NCBI GenBank assembly: GCA_934316845.1
Contig: CAKRDZ010000029.1
Span: forward strand, 1 to 39,042
Direction: 5' to 3'
DNA from: an uncultured Eubacterium sp.
Lineage (GTDB): Bacteria > Bacillota > Clostridia > Lachnospirales > Lachnospiraceae
Length of the DNA stretch: 39,042 nucleotides
Shown here: positions 22,623 through 30,961 of the stretch, piece after piece
Position numbering within the stretch: position 1 is the stretch's first letter
How the letters are laid out: every line of letters begins with the position of its first letter
The notes under the pieces: model-generated
The model's input: only the letters and a program-made list of their open reading frames with translations
The model's database searches: none
What the model was told of the DNA's origin: nothing
Position numbers and translations under genes: made by a program

Positions 22623-25385
22623 ATGAGACCGTTACATTTGACAATGACCGCATTTGGACCGTATGCGGACACGAAAAAACTGGATATGGAAAAACTAGGA
22701 AAAACAGGTCTTTATCTGATCACGGGAGACACGGGAGCGGGAAAGACAACGGTATTTGATGCCATCTGTTATGCGCTATATGGAAGACCGAGTGGAGAAA
22801 ACCGCGAGGAATGGATGCTTCGTTCCACGTACGCCGACAGTGACACGAAAACGGAAGTGCGTCTCGTTTTCTCGCACCGCGGCCAGACCTACGAGGTGGC
22901 AAGAAATCCGGAATACGTGAGAAAAAAACAGCGTGGAGAGGGTATGACGACCGAAAAAGCCAATGCGGAACTGATTCTGCCGGATGGCGTTGTGGTATCG
23001 GGGAAAAAGGAAGTAACTGCCGTGATAGAAGAACTGTTGGGCGTCGACAGGGAGCAGTTTACCCAGATCGCGATGCTCGCGCAGGGGGATTTCCTGAAAC
23101 TTTTGATCGCGCCGACATCGGAGAGGCAGGAGATTTTTCGCCGTTTATTTCAGACGGAGCTTTATCTGAATCTGCAAAAGAAACTTTCGGGCGAAGCAAA
23201 GCAGTTGTACGGAAACTGCCAGGACCTTAGAAAGAGCATGGAGCAGTATATTCAGGGGATTTTATGTGAGGAAGAAAATGTATTATTTTTGGAAGTGGAA
23301 AAAGCAAAAAAGAAAGAACTTCCAATCGAAAAAGTATTGAAAATACTGAGCGAATTAGAACAGGAAGATGTCGAAAAGGCTCGAAAAATAAGAGAAAACG
23401 AGACGAAAATAGACGAAGAATTAGAAAACGTAAATGCAAAGATCGGGCAGGCAGAGCAGATAGAAAAAATGCAAAAAGAATTGCAGGAAGCCGGAGAGCA
23501 GATTCAGACTCTGCGCGAAGAAAGAGAACTTGCAAAACAGCAGCGGGAGCAGGCGAAAAAAGAGCAAGAGGGGACAGAAGAACTTCTGCGTCAGGCGACG
23601 GAGATTCATCTGGAATTTCCAAAGTACGAAAAAGTGGAAGAACTGGAGAAGATAATTCAGAAGGTGGGGCATTCTGCTGAGCAGATTAAAACCCAATTAT
23701 TAGAAAAAGGAAAAGGTATAAAAGACCTTGAAATAGAACTGGAAAAATACAGACAAGAATTGCAGATGCTCGCAGATACCGGGGAATTACGCGAAAAATT
23801 ACGACATGAAATAGAACGGTTAGACGACAAAATACAGAAGATCAAACAGATTAAAGCAAAACAGAAAGATCTGACAGAACGGCAAAGCGAAGCAAGGGAA
23901 GCGCAGAAACAATACCTTGCGGCAGACGAAGCCTATAAGAAGGAAAAACAGGTATATGAACGGATGGATCAGGCCTATCGTGACGGACAGGCGGGGTTAT
24001 TGGCAAGCCGTCTGGTGGAAGATATGCCATGTCCGGTCTGCGGTTCATTGAGCCACCCGAAAGTGGCAGAACTTTCCAGTGAAGTGCCACATGAGGAGGA
24101 ACTTAAAAAGGCGAAAATGTCGTGCGAGCGAGCTTATGAAAATGTGAATGAGAAGGCAAAACAGGCAAACATTTATCATACCAAAGCAACAGAGGCAGTG
24201 AGCCATCTGACGGAGGAACTTTCGCAGTTGTTTGGTAAAGTGACGGACGCGGACGAGCAGATCGCGGCATTGGAAAAAGAGACAAAAGAGAAGCTTTTGA
24301 AAAGACAGAACGAATTGTCAGAAGAAGAGAAGAAAATACAGAGAAAAGTTTGGTTAGAGAAAAAAATTCCGGAAAGTGAAACTGCTTATGAGAAAGAAAA
24401 ACAAAGCAGGGAAGAACTTGTGGCATCTCAGATCAAGGCGGCGGAAACACTTGAAAATGCGAAGAAACAAAAGCAGGAAATAGTGGCAGATCTGCGTTTT
24501 TCCGGCTACCGGGAGGCGGCGCAGAAAGAGCAGGAAATCCGAAGCTCAGTCAAGAAAAAACAGGAAAAATTTGACAGTGCCGACAAGGCATATCAGCAAA
24601 AAAGTCAGGCGGTTTCTGCGATGCAGGGAACGATCGAGGGACTTCAAAAAGCGATTGAAACGGCAGAAACCATAGATCTTCCGGAATTTTTGGAACGCCA
24701 GAAGACTTTGATGGGGGAGCGGACGATATTTGACGAAAAAATGAAAGAAATCCATACGCGCCGGAAAACGAACGCGGGCATTCAGAAAAATATAAGTAAA
24801 AATGCAGGTGAACTTTTGGCGCAGGAGAAAAAATATGCGTGGGTCAATGCACTTTCTGCGACGGCAAACGGAACATTGACGGCGAAAGACAAAATCAGTC
24901 TCGAAACCTATGTACAGATGACGTATTTTGATCGTATCATTTACCGCGCGAATCTACGGTTTATGAAAATGTCCGATGGACAGTATGAGTTAGAGCGCGT
25001 GCGGGAAGCGGAGAATAAGCGGAGCCAGAGCGGATTGGAATTATGCGTTATCGATCATTATAATGGCACGCGGCGAAGTGTCAAGTCGCTTTCCGGCGGG
25101 GAGTCGTTTATGGCATCGCTGTCATTGGCGCTGGGGCTCTCCGATGAGGTGCAGGAGTCGGCAGGCGGAATCCAGATCGACACGATGTTTGTCGATGAAG
25201 GATTTGGCTCGCTCGATACGGAAAAAACACTTCCACTGGCATACAAGGCGCTGGTCGGAATTACCGAAGGACATAAGCTGGTCGGTATCATATCGCATGT
25301 GTCGGAATTGAAGGAAAAAATCGACAAGCAGATTGTCGTGACGAAAGATACGACGGGGCGCAGCGACGTTTGTATCCGGGTTTGA
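22623..25385 (+). CDS. sbcC: Exonuclease SbcCD, subunit C (zinc-hook ATPase)
   Basis: The 920-residue SMC-like ATPase has Walker A GDTGAGKTTVF (about residues 35-45), long coiled coils (about 180-460 and 480-730), a zinc hook CPVC followed by GSLSHPK (470-480), the ABC signature SLSGGES (about 822-828) and Walker B MFVDEGFGSLD. At 920 residues it is on the short side for SbcC, mostly through shorter coiled coils. It dimerises and binds SbcD to act on palindromic and blocked DNA ends. It ends 8 bases from the convergent permease gene. Confidence 0.95.
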   Translation: MRPLHLTMTAFGPYADTKKLDMEKLGKTGLYLITGDTGAGKTTVFDAICYALYGRPSGENREEWMLRSTYADSDTKTEVRLVFSHRGQTYEVARNPEYVRKKQRGEGMTTEKANAELILPDGVVVSGKKEVTAVIEELLGVDREQFTQIAMLAQGDFLKLLIAPTSERQEIFRRLFQTELYLNLQKKLSGEAKQLYGNCQDLRKSMEQYIQGILCEEENVLFLEVEKAKKKELPIEKVLKILSELEQEDVEKARKIRENETKIDEELENVNAKIGQAEQIEKMQKELQEAGEQIQTLREERELAKQQREQAKKEQEGTEELLRQATEIHLEFPKYEKVEELEKIIQKVGHSAEQIKTQLLEKGKGIKDLEIELEKYRQELQMLADTGELREKLRHEIERLDDKIQKIKQIKAKQKDLTERQSEAREAQKQYLAADEAYKKEKQVYERMDQAYRDGQAGLLASRLVEDMPCPVCGSLSHPKVAELSSEVPHEEELKKAKMSCERAYENVNEKAKQANIYHTKATEAVSHLTEELSQLFGKVTDADEQIAALEKETKEKLLKRQNELSEEEKKIQRKVWLEKKIPESETAYEKEKQSREELVASQIKAAETLENAKKQKQEIVADLRFSGYREAAQKEQEIRSSVKKKQEKFDSADKAYQQKSQAVSAMQGTIEGLQKAIETAETIDLPEFLERQKTLMGERTIFDEKMKEIHTRRKTNAGIQKNISKNAGELLAQEKKYAWVNALSATANGTLTAKDKISLETYVQMTYFDRIIYRANLRFMKMSDGQYELERVREAENKRSQSGLELCVIDHYNGTRRSVKSLSGGESFMASLSLALGLSDEVQESAGGIQIDTMFVDEGFGSLDTEKTLPLAYKALVGITEGHKLVGIISHVSELKEKIDKQIVVTKDTTGRSDVCIRV

Positions 25386-25393
25386 CGAAATAG

Positions 25394-26524
25394 TTACATC
25401 ACATTTAATAGATAAGAAAGACTTATCAAAAGTACCAGAAATACGAGGCTGCTTATCGTGAAATACAAAAGATAAGCACCTTTTTTTTCAGGCATTTCTT
25501 TGGCTAAAAATTTGAATGAAATCAGGCTTGCCATGGAGGCAATCAGCGTGCCTAGTCCACCAAGATTTACTCCAATGATCAAGTCAGCATATTGACTGGT
25601 AAATCCTGACAAAAGAATTGCGGCGGGAACATTGCTCATAAACTGGCTGGCAATGATTGCAGTAAGCGTTTCATGTCCATTGATAATATTAGCAATGGTA
25701 TCATGAAAAAACGGAATTCGTCCAATATTTCCGATAAAGATAAAAAGGGCGGTAAATGTGAAAAGAAGAGAATAATCAATTTTCTTAAAAGTTTTCCGAC
25801 TGTAGCCAATCATGCTGATAAGGACAATATTTAAAGTGATTTTCCACGGTATCACATGAAGAACAGTAAGCAGGCAGGTCAGAAAAAGGAGAGAAAAGCC
25901 GAGAACGGAAAGCGGACTTTGAATGGATGCCTTTTTTTCAAAATTTACCTGAATAGCGCTCGATTCCTGGCGGCATATAATAAGAATCCATGCACAGAGA
26001 AGGACAAGCGAAACGAAAGTAAAAGGCAGCATAAGCAGAAGAAAAGAGCCGATATTGCTGCCGGATTTTTCATAAAGATATAAATTTTGTGGATTGCCGA
26101 GCGGAGTCAGCATACTTCCCAGATTGGCTGCAATCGTCTGAAGCACGATGGCGGGAATCAGCCATTTTTTCAATTTTTCATCAAGCATGTGGAATACAAT
26201 AATTGTCAATGGTACAAATGTGATCAGTGCGACGTCGTTGGTAATGAACATACTGCAAATAAAGCACAAAAGCACTAAGACAAATAAAATCTGTCGTACA
26301 TTTTTCACGTGGCTGAGGATAGACTGTGCGATCACAGCAAACAGACCATTTTCCTGAAAACCTGCCATAACGGCCATGAGGCAGAATAAAATTGCCAATG
26401 TTCGAAAATCGATATAATCCAAATAAGCGGCATCCGGCGGCACCGGAAAGACCGAAATGAGCGCAAGGAGAGAAAAAATACAAAGAACGGTTTCTGTTTT
26501 TACAAATTTTTTTATCTGATGCAT
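25394..26524 (-). CDS. SLC13/ArsB-like anion permease
   Basis: The 376-residue membrane protein has about eleven hydrophobic segments and the layout of the ion-transporter (SLC13, ArsB/CitT-like) superfamily: FRTLAILFCLMAVMAGFQ near the start, FITNDVALITFVPLTI in the first half with the Asn-Asp pair typical of the family, ANLGSMLTPLGNPQNLYLYEKSG as the re-entrant loop motif, and a second copy (SNVPAAILLSGF, GVNLGGLGTLIASMAS) in the C-terminal half. The substrate could be a dicarboxylate, phosphate or arsenite-type anion. I chose ATG 26522-26524, 10 bases after AAGGA. Confidence 0.8.
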   Translation of the reverse strand: MHQIKKFVKTETVLCIFSLLALISVFPVPPDAAYLDYIDFRTLAILFCLMAVMAGFQENGLFAVIAQSILSHVKNVRQILFVLVLLCFICSMFITNDVALITFVPLTIIVFHMLDEKLKKWLIPAIVLQTIAANLGSMLTPLGNPQNLYLYEKSGSNIGSFLLLMLPFTFVSLVLLCAWILIICRQESSAIQVNFEKKASIQSPLSVLGFSLLFLTCLLTVLHVIPWKITLNIVLISMIGYSRKTFKKIDYSLLFTFTALFIFIGNIGRIPFFHDTIANIINGHETLTAIIASQFMSNVPAAILLSGFTSQYADLIIGVNLGGLGTLIASMASLISFKFLAKEMPEKKGAYLLYFTISSLVFLVLLISLSYLLNVM

Positions 26525-26607
26525 CGGATGAGGTTCCTTTCTTAAATCATAATGTATCATTATTATAAACGAAGAATTCGTGGAAATCAAATAAATTTAC
26601 GCATTAT

Positions 26608-26802
26608 TGTAACTATTCAGTCTCCCCCTCCCACACATTCGCATTTCGAACACTTCGTGTTCTTTTTCGCCTTTGACAAGGCTAAAAATGCTCATATGGG
26701 GGAGGGGAGCCCTATTAGGATCTAAATGTATGGAAATCAAAGTCTCTTACGTGCAAGCACGACGATTCATTGATTTCCATACATTGATCCTGAATAGTTA
26801 CA
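26608..26802. repeat. Nested palindromic element, possibly MITE or structured RNA
   Basis: This 195-bp intergenic stretch is built of nested inverted repeats. Outer arms TGTAACTATTCAG (26608-26620) and CTGAATAGTTACA (26790-26802) match perfectly over 13 bp. Inside are a C-rich/G-rich imperfect stem (26622-26633 with 26697-26709), a GCATTT/AAATGC stem (26641-26646, 26686-26691) enclosing two hairpins (GAACAC TTC GTGTTC at 26648-26662 and GCCTT TGAC AAGGC at 26669-26682), and a perfect 16-bp stem (26725-26740 with 26770-26785) topped by CGTGC AA GCACG (26750-26761). It has no coding potential and lies between divergent genes. Confidence 0.75.
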
Positions 26803-26814
26803 TATTATTTATAA

Positions 26815-26843
26815 TTGCGTTAGAAATGCATTTGTGATATACT
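26815..26843 (+). promoter_or_regulatory. Promoter of the BMP lipoprotein gene
   Basis: TTGCGT (26815-26820) and TATACT (26838-26843) are separated by 17 bp, 53 bases before the start codon of the binding lipoprotein. It begins 13 bases after the palindromic element. Confidence 0.55.
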
Positions 26844-26895
26844 GAAACTATGCAAATTATTGTGGATTTTTCGCATGGGAAACGGAGGAAAACAG

Positions 26896-28062
26896 ATGAA
26901 AAGAACGATACGGAAAATGCTTGCGGTCGTATTGTCCTGTGTGCTGTTTACCGGGTGTGGTGCGGCGCAGAAAATTGACGACTATGCGACTAACGAAGGA
27001 ACACAAAAAACGGCAAAGGCGGCAGAAAAAGAAGAGGCAAAAGCAAAGATTAAAATTGGTGTCATTCATTTGACCGATCCGGCGGAGGGCAGCGGATATA
27101 CGTATACGCACGATCTTGGAATTCAGGGAATGCAGCGAAATCTGGGACTTTCCGATGAACAGATCATTCGAAAAAATAACGTGTCCGACACCGATGAAAA
27201 GGAGACGGAAGAAGCGATTCAAGATTGCGTCGATGAAGGGTGCAAGATCATTTTTGCGACGAGCTGGGGTTACATGAAAAAAGTCGCAGAAATGGCAGAA
27301 AAATACCCGGATGTCTATTTTTCACACGGAACCGGCTATCTGTCAAACGGCAAGAATTTTAATAACTATTTTGGAAGGATTTACCAGGCACGTTATCTGA
27401 GCGGAATTGTCGCAGGGATGAATACAAAATCCGGGAAGATCGGATATGTTGCGGCGATGGATTCGTCAAATTCCGAAGTGACGGGCGGCGTGGATGCCTT
27501 TGCACTTGGGATTTATTCGGTAAATCCGGACGCCAAAGTGTACGTGAAAGTGACGAACAGCTGGTACGATCCGAAAGCGGAAAAAGCCGCGGCGGCAAAA
27601 CTTTTGGATATGGGATGCGACGTCATTGCACAGCATTGTGACACTTCCTATCCGCAGACGATGGCGCAGGAAAAGGGCGTGTATGGTATCGGTTACAACT
27701 CGGATATGAGCAAAGAGGCACCGAAAGCATGCCTTTGCAGTGTGATCTGGGACTGGAGTGTGTATTATACGTCGGCAGTGCAGAGCGTGATCGACGGCAC
27801 ATGGGACGGCTCGAATTATTACGGCGGAATGAACGAAAATCTGGTGGGAATCACAGAACTTTCCGGTTTTTGTAAAGAGGGAACGGCGGAAAAAGTGGAA
27901 GAGGCAAAACAGCAGATTTTATCCGGCGAAAATGGTGTGTTTGACGGCGTAATCGAGACAAACGGCGGAAAAACGGTTGGAAAAGAAGGAAAGACATTGG
28001 ATGATAAGACGATTACCGGTGGAATCAACTGGTATTTTAAAACCGTAGAAATTGTAAAATAG
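26896..28062 (+). CDS. BMP-family substrate-binding lipoprotein (purine nucleoside-binding type)
   Basis: The 388-residue protein has a lipoprotein signal with lipobox LFTGC (Cys21), a linker of about 25 residues rich in Ala/Glu/Lys, then a two-lobed periplasmic-binding domain of the basic membrane protein (Med/PnrA) family: IKIGVIHLTDPAEGSGYTYTHDLG, IIFATSWGYMKKVAEMAEKYPDVYFSHGTG, YFGRIYQARYLSGIVAG and KIGYVAAMDSSNSEVTGG. Relatives bind nucleosides outside the membrane for an ABC importer. No importer genes are next to it; a chemoreceptor gene follows after 17 bases, suggesting a sensory rather than transport role. GGAGG precedes ATG 26896 by about 8 bases. Confidence 0.85.
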   Translation: MKRTIRKMLAVVLSCVLFTGCGAAQKIDDYATNEGTQKTAKAAEKEEAKAKIKIGVIHLTDPAEGSGYTYTHDLGIQGMQRNLGLSDEQIIRKNNVSDTDEKETEEAIQDCVDEGCKIIFATSWGYMKKVAEMAEKYPDVYFSHGTGYLSNGKNFNNYFGRIYQARYLSGIVAGMNTKSGKIGYVAAMDSSNSEVTGGVDAFALGIYSVNPDAKVYVKVTNSWYDPKAEKAAAAKLLDMGCDVIAQHCDTSYPQTMAQEKGVYGIGYNSDMSKEAPKACLCSVIWDWSVYYTSAVQSVIDGTWDGSNYYGGMNENLVGITELSGFCKEGTAEKVEEAKQQILSGENGVFDGVIETNGGKTVGKEGKTLDDKTITGGINWYFKTVEIVK

Positions 28063-28079
28063 AACAGGAGGGGAAACCA

Positions 28080-29786
28080 ATGAAAATTAAGAAAAAGATA
28101 TTGTTATTGGCAATCGGACCGGTATTGCTGCTGGGAATTGTGACTATGGCACTGACCCTTACAATGATGCGCGGTTCGATGCTGGATGAAATTCAGGCAG
28201 CACTGAAAGGAACGGCGGCTGCGACGCTTGCGGCGTATGACCAGAACGACGGGCAGTATATACAGTCTACAAATGGCTACGTGTGGAAGGGAAATTATAA
28301 TGTATCGAAATCTGGCAGTTTGGTGGACCGAATCAAGGAAAATACCGGCATGGACGTGACATTTTTCTACGGAAAAACGAGGATCATGACTTCGGCGAAA
28401 GATAAAAACGGTGACCGCGTGCTTCGGTCGGAAGCCGGCGAAGCAATTGTAAAACAGGTGCTGCAGGGAAAGAAAGAATATTTCAGCGATGCAGTATCCA
28501 TCGAAGGAACATTGAATTATGGTTATTTTATGCCCGTGTATCAGGAAAATTCTGACAGTGACGTCGTAGGAATGGTGTTTGTAGGAACGAACAAACAGCA
28601 AAAAGATGCCATCATCAATCAGATGCTCATTACGATCGCGATTGCGGTTGGGTGCATTATGCTTGTATGTATTGGTGTTGCAATGAAACTGGCATCTTCC
28701 ATGAGTAAGAATATCAATACGAGTGTACATTTGGTACGGACGATCGCCGAAGGAAATCTGGAAGTCGATGTAAAAGAAAAATTATTGAAGCAAAAAGATG
28801 AAATCGGTGACCTTTCGCGGGCGACCGTGGCGCTACGCGATACGATGCAGTCGATTATACTGGAAATCTCTGACAATGCAAAAAGCCTTGTGGCAGCCTC
28901 GCAGGTACTTGAAAAGGCGGCAGAAGATACCGGTTATACGATGGATAACGTTCGGGAAGCGGTTCATACTGTCGTTCACAATTCAGAAGAACAGGCAGAA
29001 AATTCAAGGGATACCTCCCTTCATATGAAGCGGATGGGGGATACGATCACGAAGACTTCTATCGAAGTAGAATCTCTTAATGAGACAGCGGCTTTGATGC
29101 AGGACTCCAGTGAAAAAGCGGCAGAGACAATTGCAACTCTGTGCAGCATCAATGAACAGGTAGAAGCAATGATAAAAAATGTGCAGGAGCAGACGAATCA
29201 GACGAATATGTCGGTGCAGAAAATTCAGGAAGCGACGGCATTTATCGCATCTGTGGCAGAAGAAACCAATCTTCTCAGTCTCAATGCTTCGATTGAAGCG
29301 GCGAGAGCCGGTGAGAGCGGTCGTGGATTTGCTGTCGTTGCCAATCAGATCAAAACGCTTTCGGAGCAGTCCAATGCTTCCAGCGGTGAGATTGAAAATA
29401 CGGCAAAACAGTTGTATGAGGATTCGCACCGCGCGGTAGAGAGTATGCAGCAGATGCGTGAGACGATCAACAGCCAGAGTGCCAGCATGGAAGCGACGCA
29501 GAAGGTACTGCAGGAAGTAATGGAAAAAATTGGGGATTCTATGCAGCGGATGTCGCAGATGAAGCAGAGTACGGGCGAACTCGAAGAAGTGCGGAATGAA
29601 ATTCTGGCTTCGATGGATGCTCTCTCGGAATTTGCACAGAACAATCTGGCAAGTACGAAACAAACGTATGAACAGACAAATGAAGTGGCGGATACATTTG
29701 AAAAAGTCAATTCCAGTGCGGAAGAACTTCGCTCGATTGCGGCGAAACTGGCAGACAGTATCCAGTATTTCAAGATACAGAAATAA
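28080..29786 (+). CDS. Methyl-accepting chemotaxis protein
   Basis: The 568-residue receptor has a first membrane segment (about residues 8-28), an extracellular single Cache-like sensing domain (about 30-178, with FFYGKTRIMTSAKDKNG and GYFMPVYQ), a second membrane segment (about 182-204), a HAMP-like region and a coiled-coil signalling domain whose hairpin tip EETNLLSLNASIEAARAGESGRG (about 394-416) is canonical. It would drive CheA kinase activity. It follows the BMP lipoprotein gene by 17 bases with GGAGGGG before its ATG, so the two are co-expressed and may form a ligand-relay pair. No che or flagellar genes are in the window. Confidence 0.9.
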   Translation: MKIKKKILLLAIGPVLLLGIVTMALTLTMMRGSMLDEIQAALKGTAAATLAAYDQNDGQYIQSTNGYVWKGNYNVSKSGSLVDRIKENTGMDVTFFYGKTRIMTSAKDKNGDRVLRSEAGEAIVKQVLQGKKEYFSDAVSIEGTLNYGYFMPVYQENSDSDVVGMVFVGTNKQQKDAIINQMLITIAIAVGCIMLVCIGVAMKLASSMSKNINTSVHLVRTIAEGNLEVDVKEKLLKQKDEIGDLSRATVALRDTMQSIILEISDNAKSLVAASQVLEKAAEDTGYTMDNVREAVHTVVHNSEEQAENSRDTSLHMKRMGDTITKTSIEVESLNETAALMQDSSEKAAETIATLCSINEQVEAMIKNVQEQTNQTNMSVQKIQEATAFIASVAEETNLLSLNASIEAARAGESGRGFAVVANQIKTLSEQSNASSGEIENTAKQLYEDSHRAVESMQQMRETINSQSASMEATQKVLQEVMEKIGDSMQRMSQMKQSTGELEEVRNEILASMDALSEFAQNNLASTKQTYEQTNEVADTFEKVNSSAEELRSIAAKLADSIQYFKIQK

Positions 29787-29855
29787 GGATGCGTTGTCAA
29801 GGGAAAATTTCGTCAAAAAAAGCAAAATTGTGTAAAAATGATAAGGAGGTCATCC

Positions 29856-30785
29856 ATGAAGCCGAAATCTAATTTCATGACCAAAACCTGGGTGATCGTC
29901 GTTGGAGCCATGATTTGCTGTACGTTGTGGGGAAGTGCGTTCCCGTGCATCAAGATTGGCTACCGCATGTTGGAGATTGCGGCGGCAGATACCGCATCCC
30001 AGATATTATACGCAGGATACCGCTTTACGCTGGCGGGGGTACTGACGGTCGTTTTAGGAAGCATCCTGCAGGGGAAAATATTGCTGCCAAAGCGGAGTTC
30101 CATCGGAAAGATCGGGCTTTTGGGCCTTTTACAGACGGTGCTGCAATATTTGTTTTTCTACATCGGACTGGCGCACACGACCGGCGTAAAAGCATCGATC
30201 ATCGAAGCGGTCAGCACATTTGTGGCGATTCTTGTCGCCGGCTACCTGTTTCATCAGGAAACCGTGACGCCGCGCAAAATGATCGGCTGCCTGATCGGAT
30301 TTGCGGGTGTGGTGCTTGTCAATGTCGCAGGCAGCGGAATGGACTTTCATTTTTCGCCGGCAGGAGACGGGTGCATTCTGCTATCGACCGTTGCCTATGC
30401 GTTTTCGTCCGTATGCATGAAGCGGTTTTCGCAAAAAGAAGACCCTGTCATGCTGAGTGGGTATCAGTTTATACTGGGTGGCATCGTTATGATCGTCTGC
30501 GGGGCCGCAATGGGAGGGCATTTGAAAGCCTTTACCGTGAGTGCGGCGGCGCTGCTCATTTATATGGCAATGATCTCCGCGGTGGCTTATTCTCTCTGGG
30601 GAATGCTTCTCAAATACAATCCGGTGTCAAAAGTAACGGTATTTGGCTTTATGAATCCCGTGATCGGCGTGATTTTGTCGGCACTTTTGCTGAACGAAAC
30701 CGAGGCGCTGGGCGTGAGCAGTGTGCTGGCACTTGGACTGGTGTGCGTGGGAATTTATATCGTAAATGCAAAGGGGAAGGACTGA
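29856..30785 (+). CDS. EamA/DMT family transporter
   Basis: The 309-residue protein has ten hydrophobic segments in two homologous halves and the EamA hallmarks: CTLWGSAFPCIKIGYRML near the start, AGYRFTLAGVL, LGLLQTVLQYLFFYIGLAHTTGVKASIIEAVSTFV and the second-half AFSSVCMKRF...PVSKVTVFGFMNPVIGVILSALLLNE. Members export amino acids or metabolites by proton or substrate exchange. I chose ATG 29856, which has AAGGAGG about 9 bases upstream. It is 69 bases after the chemoreceptor gene and may extend that transcript. Confidence 0.85.
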   Translation: MKPKSNFMTKTWVIVVGAMICCTLWGSAFPCIKIGYRMLEIAAADTASQILYAGYRFTLAGVLTVVLGSILQGKILLPKRSSIGKIGLLGLLQTVLQYLFFYIGLAHTTGVKASIIEAVSTFVAILVAGYLFHQETVTPRKMIGCLIGFAGVVLVNVAGSGMDFHFSPAGDGCILLSTVAYAFSSVCMKRFSQKEDPVMLSGYQFILGGIVMIVCGAAMGGHLKAFTVSAAALLIYMAMISAVAYSLWGMLLKYNPVSKVTVFGFMNPVIGVILSALLLNETEALGVSSVLALGLVCVGIYIVNAKGKD

Positions 30786-30792
30786 TTTTTTG

Positions 30793-30930
30793 AAAAACGG
30801 GGCAAAAAATGGAGAATAGAAGTTAAAAAACGGGGCAAAATACTATTTGATTCTAAAATGTTGATAAAACGCATTTTTTTGTTTCCAAAATGTTGATGAC
30901 ACACACATAAAAGTGTGATAAAATGTTGAT
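30793..30930 (+). repeat. Direct repeats with about 33-bp period upstream of the ATPase gene
   Basis: AAAAACGGGGCAAAA occurs at 30793 and 30826 (33 bp apart). AAAATGTTGAT then occurs at 30855, 30887 and 30920 (32 and 33 bp apart), ending 31 bases before the AAA/DUF4143 start codon. The constant three-helical-turn spacing places these boxes on one DNA face. It may be a binding array for a regulator, or a decayed tandem duplication. I see no clear terminator for the EamA gene here. Confidence 0.6.
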
Positions 30931-30961
30931 ATTGAATTGATTATAAGAATAGAGGTGCCTT

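Noticed and set aside
26608..26802. Similarity between the element ends (TGTAACTATTCAG) and the 12808 operator (GTTACTATTCGG)
   Set aside because: Eight to nine matching bases of AT-rich sequence are not enough to claim a relation, and the geometry differs.
26860..29800. ABC importer for nucleosides
   Set aside because: The BMP-type binding protein is present, but no ATPase or permease gene follows; the chemoreceptor and EamA genes do.
29915..30793. 292-codon open frame on the plus strand overlapping the EamA gene
   Set aside because: It is a shifted-frame shadow of the transporter, rich in Arg, Gly and Cys, with no membrane segments and no ribosome binding site.
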